Shown piece by piece: positions 38,419 through 47,900 of a stretch of 64,000 bases of DNA. The stretch's first letter is position 1. Every line of letters starts with the position of its first letter. The DNA lies in the NCBI GenBank assembly GCA_964533515.1, contig CAZHMB010000001.1:10683-74682 (forward strand), in the 5' to 3' direction. The notes beneath the pieces are model-generated. The model saw only the letters and a list, made by a program, of their open reading frames with translations. It was not told the origin of the DNA and made no database searches. Made by a program: the position numbers and the translations under genes. This DNA comes from CAZHMB01 sp964533515. Its GTDB lineage: Archaea > Nanobdellota > Nanobdellia > Pacearchaeales > GW2011-AR1.

Positions 38419-39087
38419 ATGAAAAATTCTTATGAAAAAAATATCCCTAAGGTCATGGGTGTTCTAGAAAAACATTTTAATGCATATGAAAGGACAACTT
38501 TGAATCGGATGCGAAAACATAAAACTAAATCTCCATTCAAGATTCTTATTTCATGTTTGTTGAGCTTGAGATCTCGAGACGAAAATACTGAAAAAGTTTC
38601 CAAGCAATTATTTCGCATTGCTGACACTCCTAAAAAGATTATTAAACTCCCATTGAAAAAACTTGAAAAATTAATTTTCAGTTCGGGGCATTATCATAAA
38701 AAAGCTTTGACTTTGAAATCTGTTTCAAAAGATTTGATAAAAATTTTCAAAGGAAAAGTTCCGCAGACACGAGAGGAACTTTTGTCTATGAGAGGAATTG
38801 GTCCGAAAACAGCTAATATCGTCTTGAATTTTGCATTTGGCCAATCAGTAATTCCTGTCGATGTTCATTGCCATAGAATTCCAAATCGTTTGGGCTGGGT
38901 TAAAACAAAAACCGCCGAAAAAACAGAGGGAGAACTTGTTAAAACTATTCCTAAAAAATATTGGAAAGAGTTCAATGGTGTTTTTGTTCTATTTGGAAGA
39001 ACAATATGCCAACCCGTTTCTCCCTGGTGTAGCAAATGTCCTGTAAGGAAATATTGTCCAAGAATCGGTGTTGGAAGAAGTAGGTGA
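38419..39087 (+). CDS. nth: Endonuclease III-type DNA glycosylase
   Basis: Base-excision repair enzyme for oxidised pyrimidines. 222 residues: FKILISCLLSLRSRDENTEK, the helix-hairpin-helix LLSMRGIGPKTANIVLNFAF with the catalytic Lys, the catalytic Asp in VIPVDVHCHRIPNRLGW, and a [4Fe-4S] loop CQPVSPWCSKCPVRKYC with the C-x6-C-x2-C-x5-C spacing. It begins 10 bp after tRNA-Glu and has no obvious own TATA box, so it may be transcribed through the tRNA. Confidence 0.93.
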   Translation: MKNSYEKNIPKVMGVLEKHFNAYERTTLNRMRKHKTKSPFKILISCLLSLRSRDENTEKVSKQLFRIADTPKKIIKLPLKKLEKLIFSSGHYHKKALTLKSVSKDLIKIFKGKVPQTREELLSMRGIGPKTANIVLNFAFGQSVIPVDVHCHRIPNRLGWVKTKTAEKTEGELVKTIPKKYWKEFNGVFVLFGRTICQPVSPWCSKCPVRKYCPRIGVGRSR

Positions 39088-39104
39088 ATATATATTTTAC
39101 TAAA

Positions 39105-39833
39105 CTATCTTGCCAAACCTGCCTCGGATAAACTCAATAATCCAATAAAGCTTCTCCAAACCTTTTTTCTAGAATGTTTAAAATCCGTTGCCAAGCGGTA
39201 TACCCACTCCAGACCAATGGCCTGAATTAAACCGCTTTGTTCTTTCTTTTTCTCAAGAAAAAAATCTAATGCTGCCCCGACATTGAGGAACGATGCCCTT
39301 CCGGTTCTTTTGAATAGGGCTGATGTTAAAATGTTCTGCTTTGGACAACCGACACCGACCCAAACATAATCTATCTTTTTGCTGCGGATTAACCCCACCA
39401 TCTTATCTATTTCCCCCTCAGAGAACTCTATTCCATTAATAAACGGGGGATTGTAACTCCAGATGTTCTGCCTAGATAAATGTGGAAATTTCTTGCTCAT
39501 TCTCTCCAAATCTTCTTTTTCTAGGCCAATGAATAAATGTTTTTTCCCTCCAGAATACTCTGGATTACTTAAAAAGAGCTTTGTAAAAACAGGCCCCCTA
39601 AATCGATTAACAGCCCGGAGGTACCTTAAGCCTAAAAATAAAGATACTAAAAATCCATCTATAAAATTTATATTTTGCTTCTCTAAAAGAGATTTTCTAA
39701 ACTGAGGTTCTTTATTAAACCAATATAGATCATGATTATTTAAGAAGTTTAGAGAGCGTCTTTTTTTCTCTTTCCCTAAACTACTCATAACTCTTTCCCC
39801 CCCTTTACTGGTTACAAAAATTAATTTGGGCAT
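39105..39833 (-). CDS. WecG/TagA/CpsF-family glycosyltransferase
   Basis: 242 residues. Family signature in the C-terminal half: KKIDYVWVGVGCPKQ...N, RASFLNVGAALDFFLEKKKE and QAIGLEWVYRLATDFKHSRK. These enzymes transfer ManNAc-type sugars from UDP onto lipid-linked acceptors. The gene lies 23 bp downstream of the epimerase gene and is probably co-transcribed with it. Confidence 0.9.
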   Translation of the reverse strand: MPKLIFVTSKGGERVMSSLGKEKKRRSLNFLNNHDLYWFNKEPQFRKSLLEKQNINFIDGFLVSLFLGLRYLRAVNRFRGPVFTKLFLSNPEYSGGKKHLFIGLEKEDLERMSKKFPHLSRQNIWSYNPPFINGIEFSEGEIDKMVGLIRSKKIDYVWVGVGCPKQNILTSALFKRTGRASFLNVGAALDFFLEKKKEQSGLIQAIGLEWVYRLATDFKHSRKKVWRSFIGLLSLSEAGLAR

Positions 39834-39856
39834 GTTTTTACTGATTAACTAAGGAA

Positions 39857-40843
39857 TTAATCTTTATTATTCTTTTCTACCTGTTCCTTAATCCAAGCAT
39901 AAGTTTTTTCCATCCCATTTCTTAAAGGATAGTCTGGGGCCCAGCCAAGTTTTTCCTTTATTAAAGAATTTTCTGAATTTCTTCCCCTTACTCCTAAGGG
40001 ACCTTCGATATGCTTTATTAAAATTTTCTTTCCTGCAATTTCTGCAGCCATCTCAGCTAATCTATTAATAGAAACTTTTTCATCAGAGCCTATATTAACT
40101 GGGCCTATGAGGCCAGAGTCCATTAACCTTCTTATACCTTCAAGGCATTCGTCAATATATAAAAATGAACGTGTCTGTTCACCATCTCCCCACATCTCCA
40201 GTACCCCTCCTTCTGCAGGGGCCATTGCAACCTTTCGGCACATCGCGGCTGGTGCTTTCTCCCTTCCATCGTTCCAAGAACCTTCTGGACCAAAAATGTT
40301 ATGAAATCTTGCTATTCTTACTTGTATTCCCTTATTTCTGTAGTAGGAAAGGAACAGATGCTCGCTAAATAATTTCTCCCAACCGTATTCGCTGTCGGGA
40401 TCGGCAGGATAGGCAGCAGATTCTTTTAGGCCAGTTATCCCCGGATCCTCTTGAGCATATTCGGGATATACGCACGCAGAAGAAGAATAAAATATTTTTT
40501 TTACATTTCTTTTATAAGATTCATCAAGAACGTTTAAATTTATCGTTGCTGAATTGTGCATTATTTCTGCATCATTCTCTCCAGTAAATACAAATCCTGC
40601 CCCCCCCATGTCTGCTGCTAATTGATAAACTTCGTCGAATCCTTGATCGATAACTCTTTGAACAACATTTAAATCCCTTAAGTCCCCTACAATAAAATCG
40701 TCTGCTTCCGTCTTTGCATATCTCGGAAATTTCAAATCTACTCCCCTCACCCAAAAACCTTTTTTCTTTAGAAATTTCACTAGGTGACTTCCAATGAAAC
40801 CTCCAGCTCCACAAACCAACGCTGTTTTTTGTTGTGTTTCCAT
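39857..40843 (-). CDS. GDP-mannose 3,5-epimerase-like SDR enzyme
   Basis: 328 residues. Extended SDR with NAD site ALVCGAGGFIGSHLVKFL, then motifs closely matching plant GDP-mannose 3,5-epimerase: YSSSACVYPEY (catalytic Cys), SEYGWEKLFSEHLFL (YxxxK), RIARFHNIFGPEGSWNDGRE, KAPAAMCRK, EMWGDGEQTRSFLYIDECLE, PVNIGSDEKVSINRLAEM and GPLGVRGRNSENSLIKEKLG WAP. It would make GDP-L-galactose and/or GDP-L-gulose, to be used in surface glycan or glycolipid. Neighbouring WecG-type transferase and the AglB locus support a glycan role. Confidence 0.88.
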   Translation of the reverse strand: METQQKTALVCGAGGFIGSHLVKFLKKKGFWVRGVDLKFPRYAKTEADDFIVGDLRDLNVVQRVIDQGFDEVYQLAADMGGAGFVFTGENDAEIMHNSATINLNVLDESYKRNVKKIFYSSSACVYPEYAQEDPGITGLKESAAYPADPDSEYGWEKLFSEHLFLSYYRNKGIQVRIARFHNIFGPEGSWNDGREKAPAAMCRKVAMAPAEGGVLEMWGDGEQTRSFLYIDECLEGIRRLMDSGLIGPVNIGSDEKVSINRLAEMAAEIAGKKILIKHIEGPLGVRGRNSENSLIKEKLGWAPDYPLRNGMEKTYAWIKEQVEKNNKD

Positions 40844-40952
40844 GCTTTAATCAAAATAATTCTGTTTATAAAGATTCTGAACTAAAAATATATAGTTAAA
40901 CTACTTTTATCAAATGAGCAAAGCTTAAATAATTGAATTGGTTTCTGAAAGA

Positions 40953-41639
40953 ATGTTAGTTGAATGGATACTTGCTAATAGGGAATTGTTGCAGATAGTT
41001 TATGCTCTCGTCATCGGTTTTGTGTGCTCGATGATTGTCCTAGAGACTGATAGGATGTTTAAGATTAGTGATTATCAGGGGCTAAGATATTTTAGAAATT
41101 CCTTTTTCTTCTATGGGCTAGCTTTTATAGTTAGATTTATTCTGGGGAATTCTCTTTTTGTAAATCTGTCTTCTAATTATTTTCTAGGAACAAATTTCTT
41201 TTTTGAGTTTTTTATAAATCTTGCAGGTTTATTTTTGCTTTATAGTCTAATATGGAAAAAGATGGAAACTGAGAAAAAACACCATTCACTTTTGAACATC
41301 AATGCGGCAGTTTTGTATCTGGTTGCTTTTCTGATAGCGATGTTGGACCTCATGCTAGGCACTAATTTGTACCTTTATTCATCTCAAGTAATTCTCTTCT
41401 TGATAATGGGAATAATCAGCTATAGAAATTATTCAAAAAACAAAGGTCCGAATAATCTTTCTAAACTTCATTTTTTTACAATCAGCGTTGGTCTTCTTGT
41501 TTGGATTGCTAATTTTGTTGTAAATTATTTCCTCCCCCAAAATAATCCGTTAAAAATTGTTGCATACTTTATCAACCTTGTTTTCTTTTTATTATTTCTA
41601 TATGGAACAATTAAATTGATCCGGAAGAAAAATGGCTAG
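40953..41639 (+). CDS. Seven-TM membrane protein paired with a wHTH protein
   Basis: 228 residues, about seven hydrophobic segments (LLQIVYALVIGFVCSMIVLE; FFINLAGLFLLYSLIW; NAAVLYLVAFLIAMLDLML). Start at ATG 40953, about 26 nt after GCTTAAATAA. It overlaps the wHTH gene by 8 bp, so the two form a unit. 7TM-plus-wHTH pairs are common in archaea and may be membrane sensor and regulator (inference). Confidence 0.7.
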   Translation: MLVEWILANRELLQIVYALVIGFVCSMIVLETDRMFKISDYQGLRYFRNSFFFYGLAFIVRFILGNSLFVNLSSNYFLGTNFFFEFFINLAGLFLLYSLIWKKMETEKKHHSLLNINAAVLYLVAFLIAMLDLMLGTNLYLYSSQVILFLIMGIISYRNYSKNKGPNNLSKLHFFTISVGLLVWIANFVVNYFLPQNNPLKIVAYFINLVFFLLFLYGTIKLIRKKNG

Positions 41640-41901
41640 AAAGCGAAATCGTTTAGAGATTATTAGAGACATATTAAAGATAACTAACGAGAAAGGGAGA
41701 ATTCCTCCCACACGACTAATCCACTCAACAAATTTATCCCCTCAAATGTTCAAAGAGTATATCTTAGAATTGACAGCCAAGGGACTTATCTTAGAGAAAC
41801 ATGAAAAAAATAAAAGATATTTTGCTTTGACAAAAAAGGGTGTTACTTATTTGGAAGAGTATCGAGCTTTCTCTAATCTTATCGAGAATTTCGGTTTATA
41901 G
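41632..41901 (+). CDS. Winged-helix transcriptional regulator, 89 aa
   Basis: Entire protein is a winged helix: IIRDILKITNEKGRIPPTRL IH, then STNLSPQMFKEYILELTAKG LI as recognition helix and KRYFALTKKGVTYLEEYRAF as wing, matching the archaeal COG3432-like group. Overlaps the 7TM gene. Just upstream of aglB, which has its own TATA box; regulation of the glycan locus is possible but not shown. Confidence 0.82.
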   Translation: MARKRNRLEIIRDILKITNEKGRIPPTRLIHSTNLSPQMFKEYILELTAKGLILEKHEKNKRYFALTKKGVTYLEEYRAFSNLIENFGL

Positions 41902-41956
41902 ATTCGTGGAGATGGCCGACCGAAGGGTTTTAAAATAAAAACATTCATATTCTAAC

Positions 41957-44701
41957 ATGGAAGAAAGTTCAAATCAGATTTTTAATTTTATGAAATCGAA
42001 AAAAGGGCAATGGTTATTGGTTGGGATTTTACTTTTAGTTATACTTATCGCAAGTTCTGCTATAAGGTTACAAAATCTTCCCCTGTTAGTTGATCAGACA
42101 ACCGGAGAAAATATTCCCCTTGCATTAGATCCTTTTTATTTTTTGAGAATCGCAGAAACGCTTGATGCGAACAATGGTCAGCTTCCTGCTATTGATGAAA
42201 TGAGATATCCTGCTGAATCTCCAACGTTTTTAAAAGAACTCCATCCTTATGCTGTTTATTACATCTTCAAAGTAACCAAGATATTTAATCCAGAAATAAC
42301 TCTCAGGTATATCAATGTTATATCCCCGGTGATATTTTTTGCCTTAGGAATAATTGTATTTTTCTTTCTTATCTTAGTATTGACAAAATCTAAAATTACG
42401 GCATTGGTCTCCTCCCTACTCCTTTCGTTGATTCCGTCTTATCTCTATAGGACAACGGCGGGTTTCTCTGATCACGAAGCCTCTGGGATAATTGCTTTTT
42501 TTTTGGTTCTTTTGGTTCTCACATTGGGAATGAAATCTTTAGATAAACAAAAAAACGAGCAAAACTCAAAAAGGAAAATATATTGGAGTTCCTTTTGGGG
42601 AATTCTCTTAGGTTTTGTTACTGCTCTGACAATAGCGAGTTGGGGAGGAATTGCAAATTATGCCTTCATGATTGTTCCTTTAGCCTTTCTGTTGTTTTGG
42701 GTTTTGAAGACTCGGGAAACTGAGCAAACTTCATTTTCCCAGCTTCTTAACTATATTCTGTTTTATGTCTTGTGGTTGGTCTCTGGAATTTTCCTCTCTT
42801 CTCTGTTTGGATTTTCTCCTATAGAAATATTAAATCGGGCTGTATTTGGAACTCAAGGCCTGCTCACCCTATTTGCGTTGGGTTTTGTTGTTGTTGATGC
42901 TTTCTTTATATACTTATTAAGCAAGAAAAGAAGCGTCTGTCCAGAGATAATTAAGAAGAATGAAAAATTCAGAGTGATCTTTGTTTTGGGAATTGTATTA
43001 ATTCTCGGTTTGATTGGCTTGCAGATCTTAAAAGGAAGTTTGATAACAGCAATTCAAGACATCATTAACCTTCTATTGAGGCCTGCTGGAACTGGAAGGC
43101 TTTCTGCAACTGTTGCTGAAAATGCTGCCCCTTATTTAAATGATTGGATTTCGCAAGCGGGCAAATTCTTTTTCTGGGTCTCGTTGATAGGGATTGTCTT
43201 TATTGGGTTTAATCTATCTAAAGGGGTTGAGAGTAAAAAAAGTAAAATTCTATTTAACTTGCTCTGGATTACACTTATCGTGGGGATATTATTCAGTAGG
43301 ATCTCTGCTAGTTCTGCTTTGGATGGAGATAACTTTTTGAGCCATTTAGTTTACTTTGGCAGCATCCTTATCTTTCTTGCGGGGATAATGAAAATTTATT
43401 TTAGTTCTCGGATAAAGATTAGACCAGAACTTTTGGTTGTCTCTTCGTGGACCCTTCTTATGCTAATCTCTGGAAGATCAACAATCAGGGTTTTATTTAT
43501 AATGACCCCGTTTTTTTGTTTTGCTGGTGCTTACACTTTAATAAACTTTTATTCTCTCTTTAAGAAGAATAAAGATGAACTGGTAAAAATCTTTTCGATT
43601 ATTGGAATTATCGTAATTGCAATTATGCTTGTTATAAGCATCGGAAGATTTTATTCAACATCGAGTGAACAGGCAAAATACACTGGACCTTCTGCGAATG
43701 CTCAATGGCAACAGGCAATGAAATGGGTGAGAGAAAATGCAGGGGAAGACTCTATATTTTTACATTGGTGGGATTATGGTTATTGGGTACAAACTCTTGG
43801 GGAGAGAAAGACTGTGGCTGATGGGGGTCACACCGAGGGTGAATTTCAAGACCACCTTATTGGAAGATATGTCCTTACAACCCCCAATCCTAATTCTGCT
43901 TTAAGCTATATGAAATCGCACAAGGTTTCTCATTTATTAATTGATCAAACAGATTTAGGAAAATACGGGGCGTATTCTAGAATTGGCAGCGATGAAACCT
44001 TGGAAGATCGGGTAAGTGCTATTCCACTAATGTCCTTAGACCCTAAACAGACTCAAGAAACTTCAAACGAAACTATTAATGTTTATGTTGGAGCAATGAC
44101 TGTTGATGAAGACATTATTTACACGCCGGATAATGGGACCCAGATATTTCTACCGGACAATCGGGCACTTGTTGTGGGGGTTATAACCAGAACAAAACAA
44201 GATTCAGATTCCGGAACTTTGCTTCAGCCAGAAGCTGTTTATATTTATAATAATAAGCAGTATAGAATTCCTGTTAGATACATCTATTTTCAAGGACAGA
44301 TAATGGACTTTGGTTCTGGTATCGAGGCTACTTTTATGATTGTCACTTCAGCCCAGCCCACTGGCCAGAGTGTTAGTATTAACCCTGTTGGAGTTGGAAT
44401 CTACTTGTCTCCGATGGTCTCTAAATCTCTCTTTGCAAGATTATATTTAATGGACGATCCTTTCGAACAATACTCTTCTTTAAAACTCGTCCATGAAGAA
44501 AATGACTTTGTCGTTGAAAGTCTGCAACAGCAAGGAGTTATTGAAAATGATCAGGAGTTTGTATATTACCAAGGTTTTAGGGGACCCATAAAAATATGGG
44601 ATACGGCAGAGATTCCGGAGAATATTATTGCTTATGAAGAATTAACGGATAGATACTCTGAAGAATGGGCTAAATTTGACAACTGGGGGTTTATTGAGTA
44701 A
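41957..44701 (+). CDS. aglB: Oligosaccharyltransferase AglB (STT3)
   Basis: Transfers the lipid-linked oligosaccharide to Asn of N-glycosylation sequons on exported proteins. 914 residues: multi-TM N-terminal half with the metal-binding LDPFYFLRIAETL (first DxxxY/D element) and GFSDHEASGIIAFF (second), then a soluble C-terminal domain starting with the signature HWWDYGYWVQTLGERKT (WWDYG about residue 603-607), DGGHTEGEFQDHLIGR. GTTTTAAAAT lies about 25 nt upstream. Overlaps the following small transporter gene by one base. Confidence 0.96.
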   Translation: MEESSNQIFNFMKSKKGQWLLVGILLLVILIASSAIRLQNLPLLVDQTTGENIPLALDPFYFLRIAETLDANNGQLPAIDEMRYPAESPTFLKELHPYAVYYIFKVTKIFNPEITLRYINVISPVIFFALGIIVFFFLILVLTKSKITALVSSLLLSLIPSYLYRTTAGFSDHEASGIIAFFLVLLVLTLGMKSLDKQKNEQNSKRKIYWSSFWGILLGFVTALTIASWGGIANYAFMIVPLAFLLFWVLKTRETEQTSFSQLLNYILFYVLWLVSGIFLSSLFGFSPIEILNRAVFGTQGLLTLFALGFVVVDAFFIYLLSKKRSVCPEIIKKNEKFRVIFVLGIVLILGLIGLQILKGSLITAIQDIINLLLRPAGTGRLSATVAENAAPYLNDWISQAGKFFFWVSLIGIVFIGFNLSKGVESKKSKILFNLLWITLIVGILFSRISASSALDGDNFLSHLVYFGSILIFLAGIMKIYFSSRIKIRPELLVVSSWTLLMLISGRSTIRVLFIMTPFFCFAGAYTLINFYSLFKKNKDELVKIFSIIGIIVIAIMLVISIGRFYSTSSEQAKYTGPSANAQWQQAMKWVRENAGEDSIFLHWWDYGYWVQTLGERKTVADGGHTEGEFQDHLIGRYVLTTPNPNSALSYMKSHKVSHLLIDQTDLGKYGAYSRIGSDETLEDRVSAIPLMSLDPKQTQETSNETINVYVGAMTVDEDIIYTPDNGTQIFLPDNRALVVGVITRTKQDSDSGTLLQPEAVYIYNNKQYRIPVRYIYFQGQIMDFGSGIEATFMIVTSAQPTGQSVSINPVGVGIYLSPMVSKSLFARLYLMDDPFEQYSSLKLVHEENDFVVESLQQQGVIENDQEFVYYQGFRGPIKIWDTAEIPENIIAYEELTDRYSEEWAKFDNWGFIE

Positions 44702-45045
44702 TGGAAACCTCGATATACATAATTCTAATTGTCTTAATATGCGCGCTTCTTGGTGCGACGGGGCAAATTATGTTTAAGCTCTCGGCAGACAAATTTTCGT
44801 TTAATCCGCTGACCTGGCTCAAAAACTGGCATTTTCTTGTAGGGGTTTTACTTTATGGTTCCTCAGCAATTTTATTTGTTTGGAGTTTGAAACACGGAGA
44901 TCTATCAATATTATATCCTATAATAGCAACAAGTTATATCTGGGTTGTTTTGCTTGCCACATTTATATTAAAAGAGGATTTTCCAATAGTTAAGTGGCTT
45001 GGAGTTATTCTTATTCTATTGGGAATTGTGGTGATAACGAAATAA
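44701..45045 (+). CDS. Small EamA/SMR-type membrane protein (flippase-subunit-like)
   Basis: 114 residues, four TMs. QIMFKLSADKFSFNPLTWLK and LSILYPIIATSYIWVVLLAT with FILKEDFPIVKWLGVILILLG resemble ArnE/ArnF and other half-EamA proteins that flip polyprenyl-phosphate sugars. Starts within the aglB stop (TAATG) and ends overlapping the glycosyltransferase start, so a three-gene unit. Function in moving dolichyl-phosphate-sugar is inferred. Confidence 0.8.
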   Translation: METSIYIILIVLICALLGATGQIMFKLSADKFSFNPLTWLKNWHFLVGVLLYGSSAILFVWSLKHGDLSILYPIIATSYIWVVLLATFILKEDFPIVKWLGVILILLGIVVITK

Positions 45046-45755
45046 TGCAAAAGGAAAAATTATCTCTTATAATCCCTGTGTATAACGAAGAAGAGAGTCT
45101 TAGGAATCTTATAAAAAAAGTTTTGGAAGTTAAGCTTCCCTTAGAAAGAGAGATTATTATCGTCGACGATTGTTCGAAAGACGATAGTTATAAAATTGCT
45201 TTGGAACTTTCGGAGAAAAATAAAAGAATTAAATTAATAAAACATGGAAAAAATATTGGGAAAGGCGGGGCAATAAGAACCGGTTTGAAAAATGTCGGGG
45301 GAACAATAATTGGAATTCAGGACGCCGATTTAGAATACAATCCGAAGGAGTATTCAAAACTTATAAAGCCGATTTTGGAAAATAAAACAAAAATCGTTTA
45401 TGGATCTAGATTTCTAGGAAAGAAAGGGTCACAAGGTTCCTTTATATTTTATATGGGAAATAGAGCTCTTTCTTGGACTACTGGCTTGTTGTATGGGCAA
45501 AAAATAACAGATATGGAAACCTGCTACAAATTTTATAGGAGAGAACTCTTGAAAAAAATAAAGTTAAAATCCGATGGTTTTGATATCGAGCCGGAGATAA
45601 CCGCGAAATTTTTAAAGTGTGGATATAAAATATTGGAAGTTCCAATAACTTATCTGCCCCGTACGAAAAAAGATGGCAAAAAGATTAAGGTAAAGGATGG
45701 TTTTGTTGCACTTTGGGTTTTATTGAAACAGAAGTTTGAGAGAATTAATTATTAA
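45045..45755 (+). CDS. GT2 dolichyl-phosphate-sugar synthase-like
   Basis: 236 residues from ATG 45045. GT-A fold: LSLIIPVYNEEESLRNLIKK, EIIIVDDCSKDDSYKIA, NIGKGGAIRTGLKNVGGTII, IQDADLEYNPKEYSKLI (DAD motif), VYGSRFLGKKG, and TDMETCYKFYRRELLKKIKL with IEPEITAKFLK. Closest to dolichyl-phosphate mannose/glucose synthases. Its product could be used by the GT39-like enzyme on the opposite strand and flipped by the preceding EamA protein. Confidence 0.9.
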   Translation: MQKEKLSLIIPVYNEEESLRNLIKKVLEVKLPLEREIIIVDDCSKDDSYKIALELSEKNKRIKLIKHGKNIGKGGAIRTGLKNVGGTIIGIQDADLEYNPKEYSKLIKPILENKTKIVYGSRFLGKKGSQGSFIFYMGNRALSWTTGLLYGQKITDMETCYKFYRRELLKKIKLKSDGFDIEPEITAKFLKCGYKILEVPITYLPRTKKDGKKIKVKDGFVALWVLLKQKFERINY

Positions 45756-47277
45756 GATATTGTGCAGTAATATCTTTTACTCCAAAAATAAGTGCGGTGG
45801 AATTTTCATAATCTTCACTTCCTAGCCCAAATTTTGGACTTTGCTCCTTATTAATTAGATTTACTAAAATAGTTATCCCTATTGGTCTTCCTTGAGGGGT
45901 TCTTGAATTGATAATAATTTTTCCGGATTCCCCCTGCATATATGGGCCGGTTAACCAGGGGTGCAAATTGTCGGCAAAGATAAAAATATTTTCCTTGGAG
46001 AGGGATTCTTGCAAAAGCCAATTTACCCCTTCACTATAATACATAAGATCTTTATTGTTTGAATAAAGAGAATATACTGCAACGTCAGGAACTACGTAAA
46101 TGGAACCTTTAGGTAGATTTACATCGGCCCATGATACGGCATCTCTTACAGAATCATATCTGCTTATTGTCTTAATTGTTGTTTCTTGATTAATAATTCC
46201 GGAGAAAAGTATAACCATCTGAATAACTAGGATAACCAAAAGGATGATTACTATTAATTTATTTTTTGTTTTTGTTTTTCTAGTAAATCTTTCAGTGAAG
46301 AAGACAATGCCAAAAGAACAGAAAAGAGAGATTACTGGAAGGATGCTTGCATAAAACCTGAAGATTCCACCCCCCCACCAAATAGAATGAATAATAAAAT
46401 AAACAAAAAGCCAGACTAGAAACATTTTTGCAAGATTATTTTTTGACTTTATCAGAGATAAAATCCCCATTAAAGAGAATGTGGAAAATAGGGGGCCCAA
46501 ATAAAAGAAAAGTTTTGAAAAAGAGACTAACCCCTTGAAAAAGCCAACATTAAATTGATTTGAATAAGAAGTATAAAATGGATTATGGAAGGCCATAAAG
46601 TTTCTAATCAACCAAGGACTCACAACTAAAATCCCAAGAAAGATTCCAATCAGAAATTTATCTGAGAGGATAATCTCTTTTGTTCTCTTAAAATTTCTTA
46701 ACAAAAGATATAACATTGGAAGTATCAGGAATGCCCCCGGATAACGAATTAAAATGCAATACGCCAAGGTGGGAAATGCTAGAAGGAAATATTTGGTGTT
46801 TTCAAATCCTTTTGCAAAGAGAAATAGGCCCAATAACGAAAAGAACATGAAGGGCATCTCAGTCATGACTGATACTGAATTGAATAAAAAAAGATTGTGG
46901 GCCGCGAGTAAAAAGGCTGCAATTAATCCCACTTCCTTAGAGAAAGATTTTCCTACGTTGTAAGTCAAAACAATTGTAAGAAGCGCCAAGATTCCCATTA
47001 AGATTAATCCTGCAAGTTGAACATTCCCTAGCAACAGGTAAAAAGGCAGAATCAAAACCGGTAACCCTGGGGGGTATTGGGAATGGGGATAAACTCCTTC
47101 AAGAGTATAGCCATTTCCGTCCGCAAGATTTTTTGCTAAAGACATTTGCCAATGGGAATCTTGTGCCCATTGAGTTCCTGTTTGAGAGGCTAAATAAACC
47201 CAAACCAAGAGAAAAATAATGCAGATCCCTAACAAGAGTAAGTTCTCTCGAGATTTATACTTTGAAAAATTAAACAT
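45745..47277 (-). CDS. GT39/ArnT-like polyprenyl-phosphate-sugar transferase
   Basis: 510 residues, about 12 TMs. Early outer loop with acidic residue DSHWQMSLAKNLADGNGYTL and HSQYPPGLPVLILPFYLLLG is typical of PMT/ArnT GT-C enzymes that use lipid-linked sugars. Further TMs end with a soluble C-terminal domain. Converges with the GT2 gene, stop codons overlapping by 11 bp. Donor likely dolichyl-phosphate-hexose. Confidence 0.82.
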   Translation of the reverse strand: MFNFSKYKSRENLLLLGICIIFLLVWVYLASQTGTQWAQDSHWQMSLAKNLADGNGYTLEGVYPHSQYPPGLPVLILPFYLLLGNVQLAGLILMGILALLTIVLTYNVGKSFSKEVGLIAAFLLAAHNLFLFNSVSVMTEMPFMFFSLLGLFLFAKGFENTKYFLLAFPTLAYCILIRYPGAFLILPMLYLLLRNFKRTKEIILSDKFLIGIFLGILVVSPWLIRNFMAFHNPFYTSYSNQFNVGFFKGLVSFSKLFFYLGPLFSTFSLMGILSLIKSKNNLAKMFLVWLFVYFIIHSIWWGGGIFRFYASILPVISLFCSFGIVFFTERFTRKTKTKNKLIVIILLVILVIQMVILFSGIINQETTIKTISRYDSVRDAVSWADVNLPKGSIYVVPDVAVYSLYSNNKDLMYYSEGVNWLLQESLSKENIFIFADNLHPWLTGPYMQGESGKIIINSRTPQGRPIGITILVNLINKEQSPKFGLGSEDYENSTALIFGVKDITAQYLNN

Positions 47278-47298
47278 AAATGTAATAGATTCAAAACA

Positions 47299-47306
47299 TA
47301 TATAAA
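47299..47306. promoter_or_regulatory. Likely shared TATA, 47277(-)/47334(+)
   Basis: TATATAAA in the 56-bp divergent gap. It is about 24 nt from the minus-strand ATG and about 32 nt from the plus-strand ATG, so the second transcript would have a leader of a few nucleotides. Confidence 0.45.
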
Positions 47307-47333
47307 GTTTATTGTAAAAGATAAATTATCAAA

Positions 47334-47846
47334 ATGGGACTAAAATTAAACCTTGGAGGTGGGCCAAACAAATTAAAGGGGTACGTCAATTGTGATTGGT
47401 GCAAAGATATTGGAGTAGATAAAGTCTTTGACATGAATAAAATGCCTTGGGCATTCGATGATAACTCAGTTAGTGAGATTGTGATGTGCCATGTTTTGGA
47501 ACATTTTCATGAGCCAATAAAAATACTAAAAGAAATTTATAGAATTTGTGAGAATGGAGCGATTATTAAAATAAATGTCCCTTATTTTTCACACGAAAGT
47601 GCCTATTCCATGCTGGATCATTACCACCAATTTACTTGGACGAGTTTTGATGCTTTGGATCCTAAACACCCTTGCCATTGGCAATCTATCGGAAAATTTA
47701 AAACAATAAAGAAAAAATTGTTGTGGAGAAAACAGATGAAATTTTGTGAGCTAATTTTTAATAGAATGCCTCGAATTTATCAAGAAGTTTTCTGCTGGAT
47801 TTTCCCTGCAAAAGATCTATACATTGAACTTGGAGTGGTGAAATGA
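47334..47846 (+). CDS. Small SAM-dependent methyltransferase
   Basis: 170 residues. SAM-binding KLNLGGGPNKLKGYVNCDW, then DDNSVSEIVMCHVLEHFHEP and ILKEIYRICENGAIIKINVP. Belongs to the same subfamily as genes 53390 and 56324 (MKLNLGxG ... VLEHI ... VPY). Such genes recur in glycan clusters. Methyl acceptor unknown. Confidence 0.82.
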   Translation: MGLKLNLGGGPNKLKGYVNCDWCKDIGVDKVFDMNKMPWAFDDNSVSEIVMCHVLEHFHEPIKILKEIYRICENGAIIKINVPYFSHESAYSMLDHYHQFTWTSFDALDPKHPCHWQSIGKFKTIKKKLLWRKQMKFCELIFNRMPRIYQEVFCWIFPAKDLYIELGVVK

Positions 47847-47900
47847 AGGCTATGAAGATTCATCCGCAAAAGGTAAAAGGAATTATTCATAGTGAATTTT

